A stretch of DNA of 64,000 bases, taken from positions 14,680,248 to 14,744,247 of the forward strand of contig CM030710.1 in NCBI GenBank assembly GCA_017979445.1, written 5' to 3'. Shown piece by piece: positions 42,008 through 51,944 of the stretch. Positions within the stretch are counted from its first letter, which is position 1. Every line of letters starts with the position of its first letter. Made by a program: the position numbers and the translations under genes. Under the pieces are notes generated by a model. The model saw only the letters and a program-made list of their open reading frames with translations, did no database searches and was not told the origin of the DNA. This stretch comes from Akebia trifoliata. Its lineage: Eukaryota > Streptophyta > Magnoliopsida > Ranunculales > Lardizabalaceae.

Positions 42008-44797
42008 GTCTCCCCCACCTATTCTGCAGACGTCCTCGTCGCATTGACCTGGCAAACTCTTCAATCGGCTGCTTGAAAGGTTGTAGGTTCTCTGCACTCT
42101 CCTGTGTAGCTTCAAATTCTGGCATGTCCTGTGTGACGAAGTACTCCACGTGCTGCTGCTGCTGTTGCTGGATGGAACTGCTGCTGAAATGACGTCTTCG
42201 AGAACTTTGTCGACAACACGCTCTGGCTGAAAGGCTGAATGAGAAGTGGTACGTGTTGGAATGCTGCGCGCGGGATCTCCTAGATCTGCTTGGTATGGCT
42301 TGAGACTTCTTGCATGGATGACAGAGTAGATGCTGTGTAACCTGTACGGTAACCAGAGTTTAGCAAACCTGTACGTCCTTGGACTGTGTCTCCTGTAGCC
42401 TGAAACAATAGTGTGAGAAGTTAAACACTGTTGGCCTGATATATGTTCAAAAGTACTCTTGTTGGAGGAAGAGTTCTTCTGAATGGTGGAATTGAACAAA
42501 TTCGCCCAATTCGGATGATAGGCATTGGCAAGATGCCTAAAATACTCCAACGCAGAACTGAATCTCTCTGCTGGCCAAGCTGATTGATGATGTACACTGC
42601 TCGAAAAATCAAGCTGGAATCTAAGTAGTCTGCATGGTCCGTTCCATAACTTCCCTGTGACTCTTGAATCTCTGACGCTGACAACACTCTGAGGTACATC
42701 ACAATTCTTGCTGACACTCTGACTAAGTGGCTGAGGGGCTTCTTCTGCAACTTGAATCTTACAGTAACCTGATCTCTGACCTAACTCTGAAAAACACTTG
42801 GCTGTTCCAAGCTTATCAAACAAGTCGGCACTCTGCTGGATAGGATACTTGTTCTTGATGGTGATCTTCTTCACTGCTCGATAATCGATACAACGTCTCG
42901 AAGACCCATACTGCTGCTTGCTCAACTCAGCTAGTCTTGGATGATTCATCCTGTAAGGCCTCTCTATAAGAGGTGTGGTAACAGGTAGCAATTCATTCTG
43001 ATGATCTATCGACCTACGTGGCTGTAGTGTCTTCGGAAGCAAATTCGCTGTCTCATCATCAACTTCTGCTAAAACCTGTGTAACTTGTGTGGGAGTTGAA
43101 CTATGGTCCTTTTCTTCGGCTTCAACTCTCAAGGAAGCAAGGTACGGTTGCTTACCTTTCTTCAACCCTTTCTTCACCTGAATGGTTGAAATCAAATTTC
43201 CCTCTTCTTTGCCTGTGGAGACGGGAACAAAGCTTGGACATTCACCTAGCATGCCCAAGGTGTTGGCGAATGGCATCGGTACAACCCTGTTTTGTCGCAT
43301 GAAATCCATCCCAATGACAACTCTGAACTCATCGAGCGGAACTGCGAGTAAATCAAGCTTACCCTTCCATGTACCTATCTTGACGGACACTGACTTGGCC
43401 GAACCTTGGATAGGAGTGGCTTGGGAGTTTACAGCTTTCATACGGCTTGAACCCTTATCGAGCCGGATATTGAGACGCTTCGCCTCTGCAGGGGTAATAA
43501 AGCTGTGAGTAGCTCCTGTATCAACCATTGCCTGGGTGGTCTTCCCACCAACTTCAATATCGACATACATTAGACCCTTCCGTTTTCGGCTATTCTGAGT
43601 CTCAGATGTCTGCTTCATTGCATTCAAAAGATGCAAGGCTCCCATGTGAGGAGAATCTTCATAATCTCGCCCACTCGTACTCTCGTGACTAGGGTCACTC
43701 TGGGAAGCTAATAGTGCAGTCAGTTTGACTCGTTGTGGGCACTTGACTGTCTTGTGAGGCCCACCACACAAAACACATCCATGCTTGTGACGACGCTTGA
43801 CTGGCGAGGTACTTCTGCTCTGTGAAGGCGAGGAGTTCCGTGATGATCCCGGACTGGAACTCTTTCTATGCCTTCCATTCTTGCCATTCGAAGACTTCTT
43901 TGTGTACTCAGGTTGCTGGTAGTAACCCTTCGATTGAGGATGTACATACTGCTGGCTCCCTCCTGCGGGAGTATAATCAGTCAACCGCTCGGCTGCTGCA
44001 ATTGCAGACGCGAGATCTTCCACACGTTGCCGTTGGAGTTCTGTCTGAACCCAAGGCTTGAGTCCTTCTTGGAATGAGAACAACTTGTCTTTCTCTGACA
44101 TATCACGGATATCAAGCATCAAGGCGGAAAACTGCTTGACGTACTCGTGAACTGTACCTGTATGTTGGAGTTGCCTCAACTTTCTGCGGGCAATGAACTC
44201 CACGTTCTCTGGTAAGAACTGGTGCTTTAATTCTTTCTTGAGGTCCTCCCATGTATCGATGGAACATTGGCCACTTTCCATCTCGGTATACTTTGTCCGC
44301 CACCATAGCTTGGCGTCACCTGCAAGATACATAGAAGCAGTTGTTACTTTTACCTCTTCGGAATCCGGACGAGCTGCACGGAAGTACTGCTCCATGTCGA
44401 ACAGGAAATTCTCGAGCTCTTTCGCATCGCGAACACCATTGAAGGTACGTGGCTCGGGTACTCGCAAGCGCGAGGAAGAAGCTTCACTATGGGTAGGCCG
44501 TTCGTTACCGACGGCGCGAACTAGGAGACCTACTTTTGTAGTGAGCTCTGTAACCTGTTCCTGTAAGACGGCTAGACTGTCTCGGGTATCTTCCTCGAGG
44601 GCTGTTACTCTAGCTCTGAATGTCTCGGATCCTTCCTCCAGCGTGCTCTGGCGATCATCTAAATGCGCAATACCATCAACAATACCGGATAGCATACCTA
44701 TCCTTTCCTCCAATACCTCGATGCGTTCCTTGTTTGTACGTGGTGGTGGTGTGTTTGGAGCGGGTTGGTCCGCGGTACTAGTAGTTCCTCTTGCCAT
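41933..44797 (-). CDS. gag-pro: Gag-protease-pol remnant polyprotein of CHR-1 (954 codons)
   Basis: ATG at 44797-44795 (MARGTTSTADQPAPNTPPPR). Coiled coil at about residues 24-95, gag core at about 110-270 (NGVRDAKELENFLFDMEQYF, AKLWWRTKYTEMESGQ, TWEDLKKELKHQFLPENVEF, LMLDIRDMSEKDKLFSFQEG), CCHC zinc knuckle CVLCGGPHKTVKC at about 341-353, protease active site VDTGATHSFI near 425 and VVIGMDFMRQN near 495. RT survives only as RRCIDYRAVKKITIKNKYPI and nearby residues. After a deletion come integrase-end pieces (TGQQ-like SGQQCLTSHTIVSGY, HARSLKPYQADLGDPARSIP) and PERVVDKVL. A chromodomain-like tail (VEYFVTQDMPEFEATQESAE) is in a neighbouring frame, so the last part of this frame is shifted; the open frame runs into the LTR and stops at 41933. 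Gag and protease look functional. Confidence 0.85.
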   Translation of the reverse strand: MARGTTSTADQPAPNTPPPRTNKERIEVLEERIGMLSGIVDGIAHLDDRQSTLEEGSETFRARVTALEEDTRDSLAVLQEQVTELTTKVGLLVRAVGNERPTHSEASSSRLRVPEPRTFNGVRDAKELENFLFDMEQYFRAARPDSEEVKVTTASMYLAGDAKLWWRTKYTEMESGQCSIDTWEDLKKELKHQFLPENVEFIARRKLRQLQHTGTVHEYVKQFSALMLDIRDMSEKDKLFSFQEGLKPWVQTELQRQRVEDLASAIAAAERLTDYTPAGGSQQYVHPQSKGYYQQPEYTKKSSNGKNGRHRKSSSPGSSRNSSPSQSRSTSPVKRRHKHGCVLCGGPHKTVKCPQRVKLTALLASQSDPSHESTSGRDYEDSPHMGALHLLNAMKQTSETQNSRKRKGLMYVDIEVGGKTTQAMVDTGATHSFITPAEAKRLNIRLDKGSSRMKAVNSQATPIQGSAKSVSVKIGTWKGKLDLLAVPLDEFRVVIGMDFMRQNRVVPMPFANTLGMLGECPSFVPVSTGKEEGNLISTIQVKKGLKKGKQPYLASLRVEAEEKDHSSTPTQVTQVLAEVDDETANLLPKTLQPRRSIDHQNELLPVTTPLIERPYRMNHPRLAELSKQQYGSSRRCIDYRAVKKITIKNKYPIQQSADLFDKLGTAKCFSELGQRSGYCKIQVAEEAPQPLSQSVSKNCDVPQSVVSVRDSRVTGKLWNGPCRLLRFQLDFSSSVHHQSAWPAERFSSALEYFRHLANAYHPNWANLFNSTIQKNSSSNKSTFEHISGQQCLTSHTIVSGYRRHSPRTYRFAKLWLPYRLHSIYSVIHARSLKPYQADLGDPARSIPTRTTSHSAFQPERVVDKVLEDVISAAVPSSNSSSSTWSTSSHRTCQNLKLHRRVQRTYNLSSSRLKSLPGQCDEDVCRIGGGDCNGQIICHLELGVSSPRSYLGAPM
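42001..42200 (-). pseudogene. Chromodomain remnant in alternate frame (CHR-1)
   Basis: In the frame beside the long ORF, a Gln run from CAG repeats (42152-42175) leads to HVEYFVTQDMPEFEATQESA, ENLQPFKQPIEEFARSMRRG and a TAA that overlaps the LTR start (LTR bases 3-5). This is the usual position and pattern of a chromovirus chromodomain, with the Trp of the YFVTW core replaced by Gln. Confidence 0.7.
42008..42020 (-). other. Polypurine tract of CHR-1
   Basis: AGGTGGGGGAGAC immediately before the 3' LTR on the minus strand; it primes plus-strand DNA synthesis. Confidence 0.75.
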
Positions 44798-44867
44798 TGT
44801 TCGCGTGAACCAAATGGAATCTCGGGGAAATAGCTAGGGGGAAACCAACTGTGCTCAAACAACTGCT

Positions 44868-44879
44868 GCTCTGATACCA
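44868..44879 (-). other. Primer-binding site, tRNA-iMet (CHR-1)
   Basis: TGGTATCAGAGC on the minus strand, two bases from the 5' LTR. It is the perfect complement of the initiator tRNA-Met 3' end. Confidence 0.9.
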
Positions 44880-44881
44880 AC

Positions 44882-45463
44882 TGTCACGGCCCTATTCTTT
44901 CGAAGCGGGGTCGTGCGGCGCAAGGGGGTCAAGTCCACTTGCAAGCCTGTAAAATGATCGTACACCACACACACGTAGCTAGCAAACAAGTAAACGAGGC
45001 AACACGAGATAAAGCCCGAAGGCAACTTTGTTGATATAATATTGATTACACGGTGTAACGCGGTATAAAAGCAAATAGATGCGTTACAAGCAATTGATGA
45101 TCCTATGACACGCGGGACCTCCACGGAGCTGAGCTTCAAGTCTTCAACAACGTGGGTGTAAGCCGGGGATTGGGACAGCACTGACACCCTTCCTACAAAG
45201 TGTATGCTAAGTCTTTACTAGATTTCCAGAAGGGAACATCAAAAGTAGAGGCCGGTCATACTCCCTTATTACGAAAATGCCACTAAGCTAACAAGGATGC
45301 CCTGGCACGGGGCTGACACGTACCCTAAGCTAACAGATATGCCCTGGTACGGGGGCTGACATGGCTTCATAACGAGCCTTACATGATATTACATGGGTGC
45401 TCCCGGGTAGCTCCGGGGCGAGCTTACACCTAACTCTAGGTGACAGATGATTTGGCCGTTACA
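44882..45463 (-). repeat. 5' LTR of CHR-1 (582 bp)
   Basis: Almost identical to the 3' LTR: one G/A difference in GTGTA(G/A)GCCGG, one extra A in CTACAAAGTG and one A/G difference in CTCCC(A/G)GGTAG. Confidence 0.95.
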
Positions 45464-46190
45464 CCCGGGCACACCCCATCCTACTTTGCACACACCACTA
45501 GCACGTTTATTTTGTTGCATTGCATGCTTGCATGTCTCTTATAGCTAACGTGGCACTATTGCATGGCCCGATCTCCTAGGAGATGCGACGTCATTCATGA
45601 AAATCACAACTCCAGTTACGTACCTTAAGGTATATAAAACTGGAGCATCAATACCGTTTGATCAAGTGATTCTGAAAGGTATATCGATCCACCCAAGTTG
45701 GAGTGACCTGAGCCTTTGTCCTATTGTAAGCCGCAAAGTCACATGTCTCACCAATCCTAGACTCGTACCTATACGGTATATCAAAGTTAATCTAAGTTCA
45801 CCAACTGCACTTCTTGGTTAAAACCAGTACCTAAGCAAGATCCTGTCCCGATGTATTACGATATAAGAGGGATAGACTACGTCTATTCTAGATGAGAGGT
45901 GACTTAAGAGTGCCCTTGCTCAACATCGTGCACCACCTCTCAACTGGGGATTAAACTGGTTGCTTTTGACTTCAGAGATTTAGGTTGGAGTCTTAGATTA
46001 TTACTTATACGGTATATCAAACCAAGTCACCACGTACCGTCTGATTGATTACGCTCGAAAGGTATATATGTGCACTTGGACAAGGGTGGTCGGATAAATT
46101 GCATTGCACGTAGTAAACCTAGAGTCTAAGAACCTTCCTATAAGTCATGACCCGAACCGACTATGGGTATTCCCGGGTTGCTATATTCAA
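45464..46190 (+). other. OGR-2 leader, part 2
   Basis: Resumes after the CHR-1 TSD with CCCGGGCACACCCC, matching OGR-1 at about 14650-15440. It holds five GGTATAT motifs (near 45629, 45679, 45773, 46013, 46060). No gene. Confidence 0.75.
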
Positions 46191-47430
46191 TCCAATCAAT
46201 AGGTAAGTGGGCGGACCGATCCAGACTGTTCAAAATAAACCCACAATATCGGTCCGACCCAATGTGTGAAATGTAAATCAATTGGCCCAATTGACAAATG
46301 GATCAAACTAATCAACACCAAATCAGTTGGACCAATTGGTTTTACTTTCAAAGATTCAGACTATTTTAAATAAAAAAGATTCGATCTTAGGGTCAAATTA
46401 ATTTGTCTGATCAAAGGTTCTATCCCAATCAAAGGTAGACCCGTGACTAACATTTCTCACCTTCTTGGTCACTATAAACTTATAGTACATTTGGATTCGA
46501 TATTTTCCACCGTACTTGGGCTAACTTATATCAAAATTTTAATCATGTGGTTAAGAGTTAAACCTTTAGAGTCAATGGTTTACTTCCAATAAGGAAATAA
46601 TTGCTCCTAAACATTATAAATCACCATTTAAGTCACCTTTCCAGAGTATCAATGTCAAGTCCAAGTAGTCTACCCTTGCACCATAGTATTATGTCAATCT
46701 ACCCAAAAAGACCTCTTCGCTTTTAATTTCAATTCAGTTTTCATCAGTTTTGAAATTCAATTAGTCATTTCAGTTACGTTAGTCTTTATTTAATTTTTGA
46801 GTTTTAGTCGAGTTTATTAGTTTATGTTTTTAAAAAAAAACTTCTGATTATCATGCGTTTAATAACGATTTGAATATAATATCTAACATGAAAAATGACT
46901 GAGAACTCAACTTGATAAATATTGGAATTAAAAAGTACACTTAAGAAGTGCAAATGGGTATTACATTATCCTCAAGGGAATATGAAAAATAATAAAAAAT
47001 TCAACAACGTTCTTGTATGGGCTCATGAGGATATATTGATAGATTGCACCAAAATAGATCAAGGCATAAAGTTGATGTTGAACTTCAAAATCGAAGTTCA
47101 TCGATCAAGAATGATGCAGTTGAAACCATCGATAAAGGTACTAAGACCCACAAGAAGGGATCCATCATGTTTTTCACTCGAGAGAGAAGAGTTCTCATTC
47201 ACAAAAGAATAAAATATTTTCTTGAAGTTTTAGAAGAGTTGAGAACAGTTAAATACAAAGAACTCAATCACACTCAATTTCGTAGAAAAAGACTTTACTC
47301 GACAGAGCCATCAAAACATCGAGTTTCTAAAACCTTGACCAAATCAAGTAGTATTTCACCAAATGAGACCTTCTTTGATCGAACCATTTTTTTGTCTTAC
47401 CAAGAAAAAGATAACATTCGTTAGCCCCTC
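46191..47430 (+). other. OGR-2 interior replacing gag-pol
   Basis: About 1.2 kb lying where OGR-1 has some 8 kb of ORF1, gag and pol. A 126-codon frame at 47044-47424 (basic, with RRVLIHKRIKYFLEVLEELR) and an overlapping 96-codon frame were not recognised. A short VWAHEDI match to the RT entry in the latter is too weak to call. No function is proposed. Confidence 0.45.
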
Positions 47431-48958
47431 GCAGCCTTTAAAGAATCAATAGCCTCTTCTTTCTAAACCACACCAAACCAACCTTAGGAAGGAAATCTTA
47501 GTATGAACTACATTTTGACCTGATCCCAAAAGAAAAAAAAATATTTAGGGTACATAGGCAACCTGAGAAGTCACTTCAGGCCCGGTCATGCAAAAAAAAT
47601 GTGTTCTCTTAAGAAAAGTGTCATCTAAAAGTAAAATCCCCTATAGAAAGGTTTGAAAGAAAAAAATGTCAAACTAAGGGCATAAAAAAAAAGTCAAAAG
47701 AATTTTAAACAAAAATTTCAAACTAGGGGCATTAAAATTAAAAGAGAATCAAAAGAAAAAAGAAATAATATCAAAATAGGGGCATTTTGGGGAAGTCGAA
47801 CCTTATACCTTTTCTTTCTAAACCATGTCCTAAGCCCACCTATTAAGTCCTCCTGAATGTTAATTGACTCGATTAAGGTGCAGGAAACCAAGAAGTTGTC
47901 AAGTTAAATAGTTAAGATCATCAAGAAAAAAAAAGTCCGCTAGGTTGAAAATCTAAAAAGACGACCTAAACAAAATTAGGATACACAAAAACAAGAAAAA
48001 TCCTATTGAGAAGAAAAATTCAAAAGGAAGTTGTCAAGTTGGTTATTAAAGATCATCAAGAAAAAAGAAAAGTCCGCTAAGTCGAAAATCCAAAAAGACG
48101 ACTTAAGCAAAAGTTAGGGCATAACTATAAAAAAAGAAAACCTGCTAGATTGAAAATCTGAAAAGGCAGCCTAGGCAAAAATCAAGGCATCATTAGAAAA
48201 ATAAAAAAAAAGTCCGTTAGATTCAAAATCTGAAGAGGCGATCTAGGCAAAAATTAGGACATCATCAAATAAGGGGAAATGTCTCATCAAGAAGAAAAAT
48301 TCAGAAGAAGCTTGTGCAAACACTAGGAAATGCAGAATCATTCAAGCCACGATATTTGACGAAAATAATGTTGAAGTCGAAGGAACTCAGAAGTCATCTT
48401 GAACATTGTAAGATCTTTAAGAATATGTTTACTTGTCTAAGTATTCATTAAAGAAAATTGTAGAACCATCAACCACTTTGAAGAGAAAGATTTTCTATTC
48501 CAATAATTATCAAAATTTTAAGTCCAGCTCAAGCATTTTTTAAAAGAAATTCAAAAAAAAAATAATCAAATTCTTTATTGCACATGTGATAATCTTAAGA
48601 GTCTTGAACATTTAAAGGAATTTTGATTCTTCTATCTGTCATATATCAGAGTCCATAATTGCTCGTACATATTTTTCAAGTGCAATCCATTCCATCAGTT
48701 TCGTAATCAAGTTCCGGTTAAAACTAACCTTGAAACTAGGGGCATTTTTGAAAGTCATTATGATTCTAAAGTTTTGTTCTTAATCACATGATAAAAAGGA
48801 AAATTGTATTCTAAAGCTTCAAAGTCCGACAAAGCTTAATGATAATTATGAATCCAGATGCATGATAAGCCAATAAAGGCCCAATCTCCTGATCTTTGAG
48901 CTTGATAATATCGAGTCTTTAATTAATCCAAGCCCGAGAAGCATGGCCCCGATAAGTT
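47431..48958 (+). other. OGR-2 3' region before the array
   Basis: Matches the OGR-1 3' region: the GAACTACATTTTGACCTGAT, GGGTACATAGGCAACCTGAG and CACTTCAGGCCCG block (47490-47590), four hairpin motifs (47940-48246) and CTAGGGGCATT motifs. No gene. Confidence 0.75.
47940..48246 (+). repeat. Four hairpin-forming motifs (OGR-2)
   Basis: Arms at 47940-47947/47962-47969 (CTAGGTTG/CGACCTAA), 48077-48084/48099-48106 (CTAAGTCG/CGACTTAA), 48145-48152/48167-48174 (CTAGATTG/CAGCCTAG) and 48217-48224/48239-48246 (TTAGATTC/CGATCTAG). Loops are 14 nt and A-rich. Same motif as in OGR-1. Confidence 0.7.
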
Positions 48959-49560
48959 CGAGTCCGAGAAATAAGACTTCGACATTTTTTGAATCATAGA
49001 ATGAACTAACAAGATTGTTTAAGTTTCTGTAAACCTTAACTAAAGTCTGAGAAATGAGACTTCAGCTTTGTTTGAATGGTAGAATGAATTAACAGGATTG
49101 TTTAAGTTCTTGTAAACCTTAGCTAGAGTCTGAGAAACGAGACTCAAGTTTTCTTTGAATCATAGAACAAATTAACGGGATTGTTTAAGTTCCTGTAAAC
49201 CTCAGTCATAGTCCGAGAAACGAGACTTCAGCTTTGTTTGAATCATAGAATGAATTAACATGATTGTTTAAGTTCCTGTAAACTTCAGCCAGAGTCCGAG
49301 AAACGAGACTCCAGCTTTGTTTGAATCATAGAATGAATTAACAGGATTATTTAAGTTCCTGAAACCTTAGCCAAAGTCCGAAAAACGAGACTCCAACTTT
49401 GTTTGAATCATAGAATGAATTCACGGGATTGTTTAAGTTCCTGTAAACCTCAGTTCGAGTCCGAGAAACGAGACTCCAACTTGAATAGGATTTTTTAAGT
49501 TCCTATAAACCTTAGCCTGAGAAACGTAGCTCCAATAAGCTCGAGTCCGATAAACTAGAC
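48959..49560 (+). repeat. Tandem array, 83-bp unit, about 7 copies
   Basis: Units start (G)AGTCCGAGAAACGAGACTC and contain TTTGAATCATAGAATGAATT and GATTGTTTAAGTTCCTGTAA. Length 82-85 bp, last unit shortened. Each unit holds a short inverted repeat GAGTC/GACTC around CGAGAAACGA. Confidence 0.85.
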
Positions 49561-50040
49561 TCAAAATTTTCAAACTCTAAAAAAGAATTTCGATAGGATT
49601 TAATGGAGTTTTTTACTTACAAAAATTCAATATTTTGTGATTGTCTTCATTGCGTACGTGCATTTCAATTTGAGTCATCATCGTCAGTGAGAGAAGATCT
49701 CTAGGACCTGACATTTGTGGTTATCGAGGAAAGTCTATTCTCAATGATCCAATAGAATACTCAGTAGGCATCACCCATTGCACAGACGTACATATTTAAT
49801 TAGTCAGAGAGAATTTTTCAAAATTCAAGGATCTGACACCATCAGTGAAAGCTTGTGTTCAAGGACCTAACACCTTTAGTTCGATGAGAGTTTTAGCCTC
49901 AAGGATCCGAATATTCTAACGAATTGCTAAATCAGACTACAAAATGAACTGTCACTAGTTTTGGCATTCGGATATCATACTATCTACCAAAATAGATTTG
50001 CTATCTAGTTTGCTTCAACCCTCTGCCAAAGAGGGGCATT
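49561..50040 (+). other. OGR-2 tail and polypurine tract
   Basis: No gene. The last 15 bases, CAAAGAGGGGCATT and neighbours (about 50026-50040), form the polypurine tract directly before the 3' LTR. Confidence 0.65.
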
Positions 50041-51626
50041 TGTAGACACCCAATTTTCGTACTCGCCTGATTAATCAACTTGGCAACCCGATTGCAACGG
50101 TTCCCAATAATGGATGAATATTCTAATTTTTTTTTTGTTACTAGATATGTTTTAGAAACTTAGATGAGGTATCTCAAGCAAACAAAACTTTAGAAATCAC
50201 GCTACGTTAGGAAAATATGACCTCAAAACGTAGAAATCATCATTCTTCAGACAAAAAGAAATTTTACGGAAAAAATTATTAAAAATAACCAAATGACCAA
50301 AATACCCCTAACATTAAAACATCTTTAAAGCCTACATTACAATTAGGAAAACCTTTTTGAACACATAAAACACCAAATTAAAATCAAATAAATCGTTTCG
50401 TCAATTTTCACCAAATTTGACAAAATTACAAAAATGTCCTTCATAGAGTCCACGATCATTTCACACCAAAAATCTATAAATAACACAAACCGATACTCCC
50501 ATTGAATTCCTTACGAAAAATCGATTCCAAAATGTCGAAAATCGACCTCGAAACATAAAAGTCCTCTTCAAGAGCAAAATGGTAATTTTCCAACACTAAA
50601 AATTTAAATTTTCAAAATTAATAATTAAAACATTAATTAATGAAAGTGAAACCTTAATAAATTGAATTAAAAATTTTAAACAATTAAAACCAATTAATTA
50701 AGCCCACGGGCCAAATTTTAAGTGGTAGCCCACTTGTTCAAATAGAGCCCACCTGACTTTTATTAAAGTCCCCTCCATGTGGGAGTCCAAAGAATTAAAG
50801 ATATAATTAAGGGGGTCCTCTAAAAAAGCTTAAAAAATATTCTTTTATTGTACGTAAGAATTAAAACCCTAATCTAAAGAGTCTTAGTCAATCTAAAGAG
50901 ACTTAGTCAAACCTTAATTTAAGAGACCTAGTCAAACCCTAATTAAACAACCTTATCTTATTTAAAAAACCTAATCTTAAACCCCTAATCTTCCAAAAAA
51001 ATCTATAAATAGGAGCCTCCACAACCCAATCTCGCAGGTCAAGAGAAATCCTAGGAAAAGGAGGTCAGAAACCCCCCTCCCAACCTTCCCAAAATCCTAA
51101 ATCCGAAACCCCAACTCCCCACTTAACATCCAAACCCCAGTTTCTACTCAAAAAATACCTAGAAACCCTCTAAAAACATCCAGAAACCTTTCAAAAAAAT
51201 TAGAAAACACTCAGATCAAGGAGGAAGATACCTCATCTTAGAGATTGAAATTGAATCCAGTGACAGAAAAAAAATAGGAAAACTCACACGAGGACGCTCT
51301 CCGTCAGTTCTAAGGGAATGTAGTATCGCAATCATCCAGGTAAAATAGTCTTTCTTATTTTATTATTTATTTTATTTATTTTTAGGTCTGTTTAGCAATG
51401 TAACTTTTTTGGGAAAAAGTAGAGTCCGACGTTTGTAGGGCGGGATTGGTGCCTAACACCTCCCAACTCTGTAACGTAATCCCCGGACCTATTCTTTTTG
51501 TAAACTAATGTTTTTTATCCATTTAGAGTCAATATTCGATTCCTAGGCCATAATAACTAAGTGGCAACTTCCAAATCCCAAATCCAAAAAAATGGATCCA
51601 CAACCCGCGGATCGAGGAAGTTTTCT
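50041..51626 (+). repeat. 3' LTR of OGR-2 (1586 bp)
   Basis: Starts TGTAGACACCCAATTTTCG. It ends GAAGTTTTCT (terminal CA mutated to CT), immediately followed by the TSD CTTGC. TATA box at 51004-51012. Confidence 0.9.
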
Positions 51627-51740
51627 CTTGCTAGGGTGCTTGCTTGCAGTTAGTTATTTTCATACATCTGTAGTTTTTTATGAATTAGACATGAACCATG
51701 CTTCATCTCATCTGATATTCTACACTTAGGCTTCCATTTG

Positions 51741-51839
51741 TAAGTTTTCTGAGGCTGTTCGTGCTTATAGAGTCATATTTCCTGATTAGAAAAGCGGCTC
51801 ATTGAACTTGTGCGGAACCTGTTTACCAAGTATTGTAAT
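51741..51839 (+). pseudogene. VPS51: VPS51-like exon d
   Basis: KFSEAVRAYRVIFPD, then a frame change by one missing base, then EKRLIELVRNLFTKYCN. In plant VPS51 this stretch is one continuous exon sequence after the SLKAKLLEKLE exon. Confidence 0.6.
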
Positions 51840-51944
51840 AGTTGTTACATTCTTTTATCCAGTATTTTTTATGATTCGTCCTTGAAGAATATGAAAGTTG
51901 CCACTGTCTTACTAATGGATTGTAACCATTTTGTTTTGTTGAAG

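Larger units (their letters stand above)
41427..45463 (-). mobile_element. CHR-1: young, internally deleted chromovirus
   Basis: 4.04 kb on the minus strand. LTRs at 45463-44882 (5') and 42007-41427 (3') differ by two substitutions and one 1-bp indel over 582 bp. The TSD CCCGG (41422-41426, 45464-45468) is perfect. The tRNA-iMet PBS and a polypurine tract are in place. One ORF spans gag, protease and pieces of RT, integrase end and chromodomain. It lacks the RT core, RNase H and the integrase catalytic core, so it must have moved using enzymes from another element. Confidence 0.95.
37786..51626 (+). mobile_element. OGR-2: complete-ended, coding-deleted Ogre-type element
   Basis: Two LTRs (37786-39386 and 50041-51626) bounded by TSD CTTGC (37781-37785, 51627-51631), with PBS and polypurine tract in place. 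The interior has the Ogre leader and 3' region but no recognisable ORF1, gag or pol. By eye the two LTRs differ at roughly 12% over their first 235 bp, so the insertion is old. CHR-1 is nested in its leader. Without CHR-1 it is about 9.8 kb: a non-autonomous, large-derivative-type copy that would depend on enzymes of a relative such as OGR-1. Confidence 0.9.

Noticed and set aside
44193..44837. 214-codon plus-strand frame
   Set aside because: It is the exact antisense of the CHR-1 gag, which has all the family motifs; the plus-strand frame has none.
47044..47424. 126-codon basic frame in OGR-2 as a gene
   Set aside because: No domain or start signal recognised; it lies in decayed element sequence with an overlapping open frame. 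Left as unassigned.
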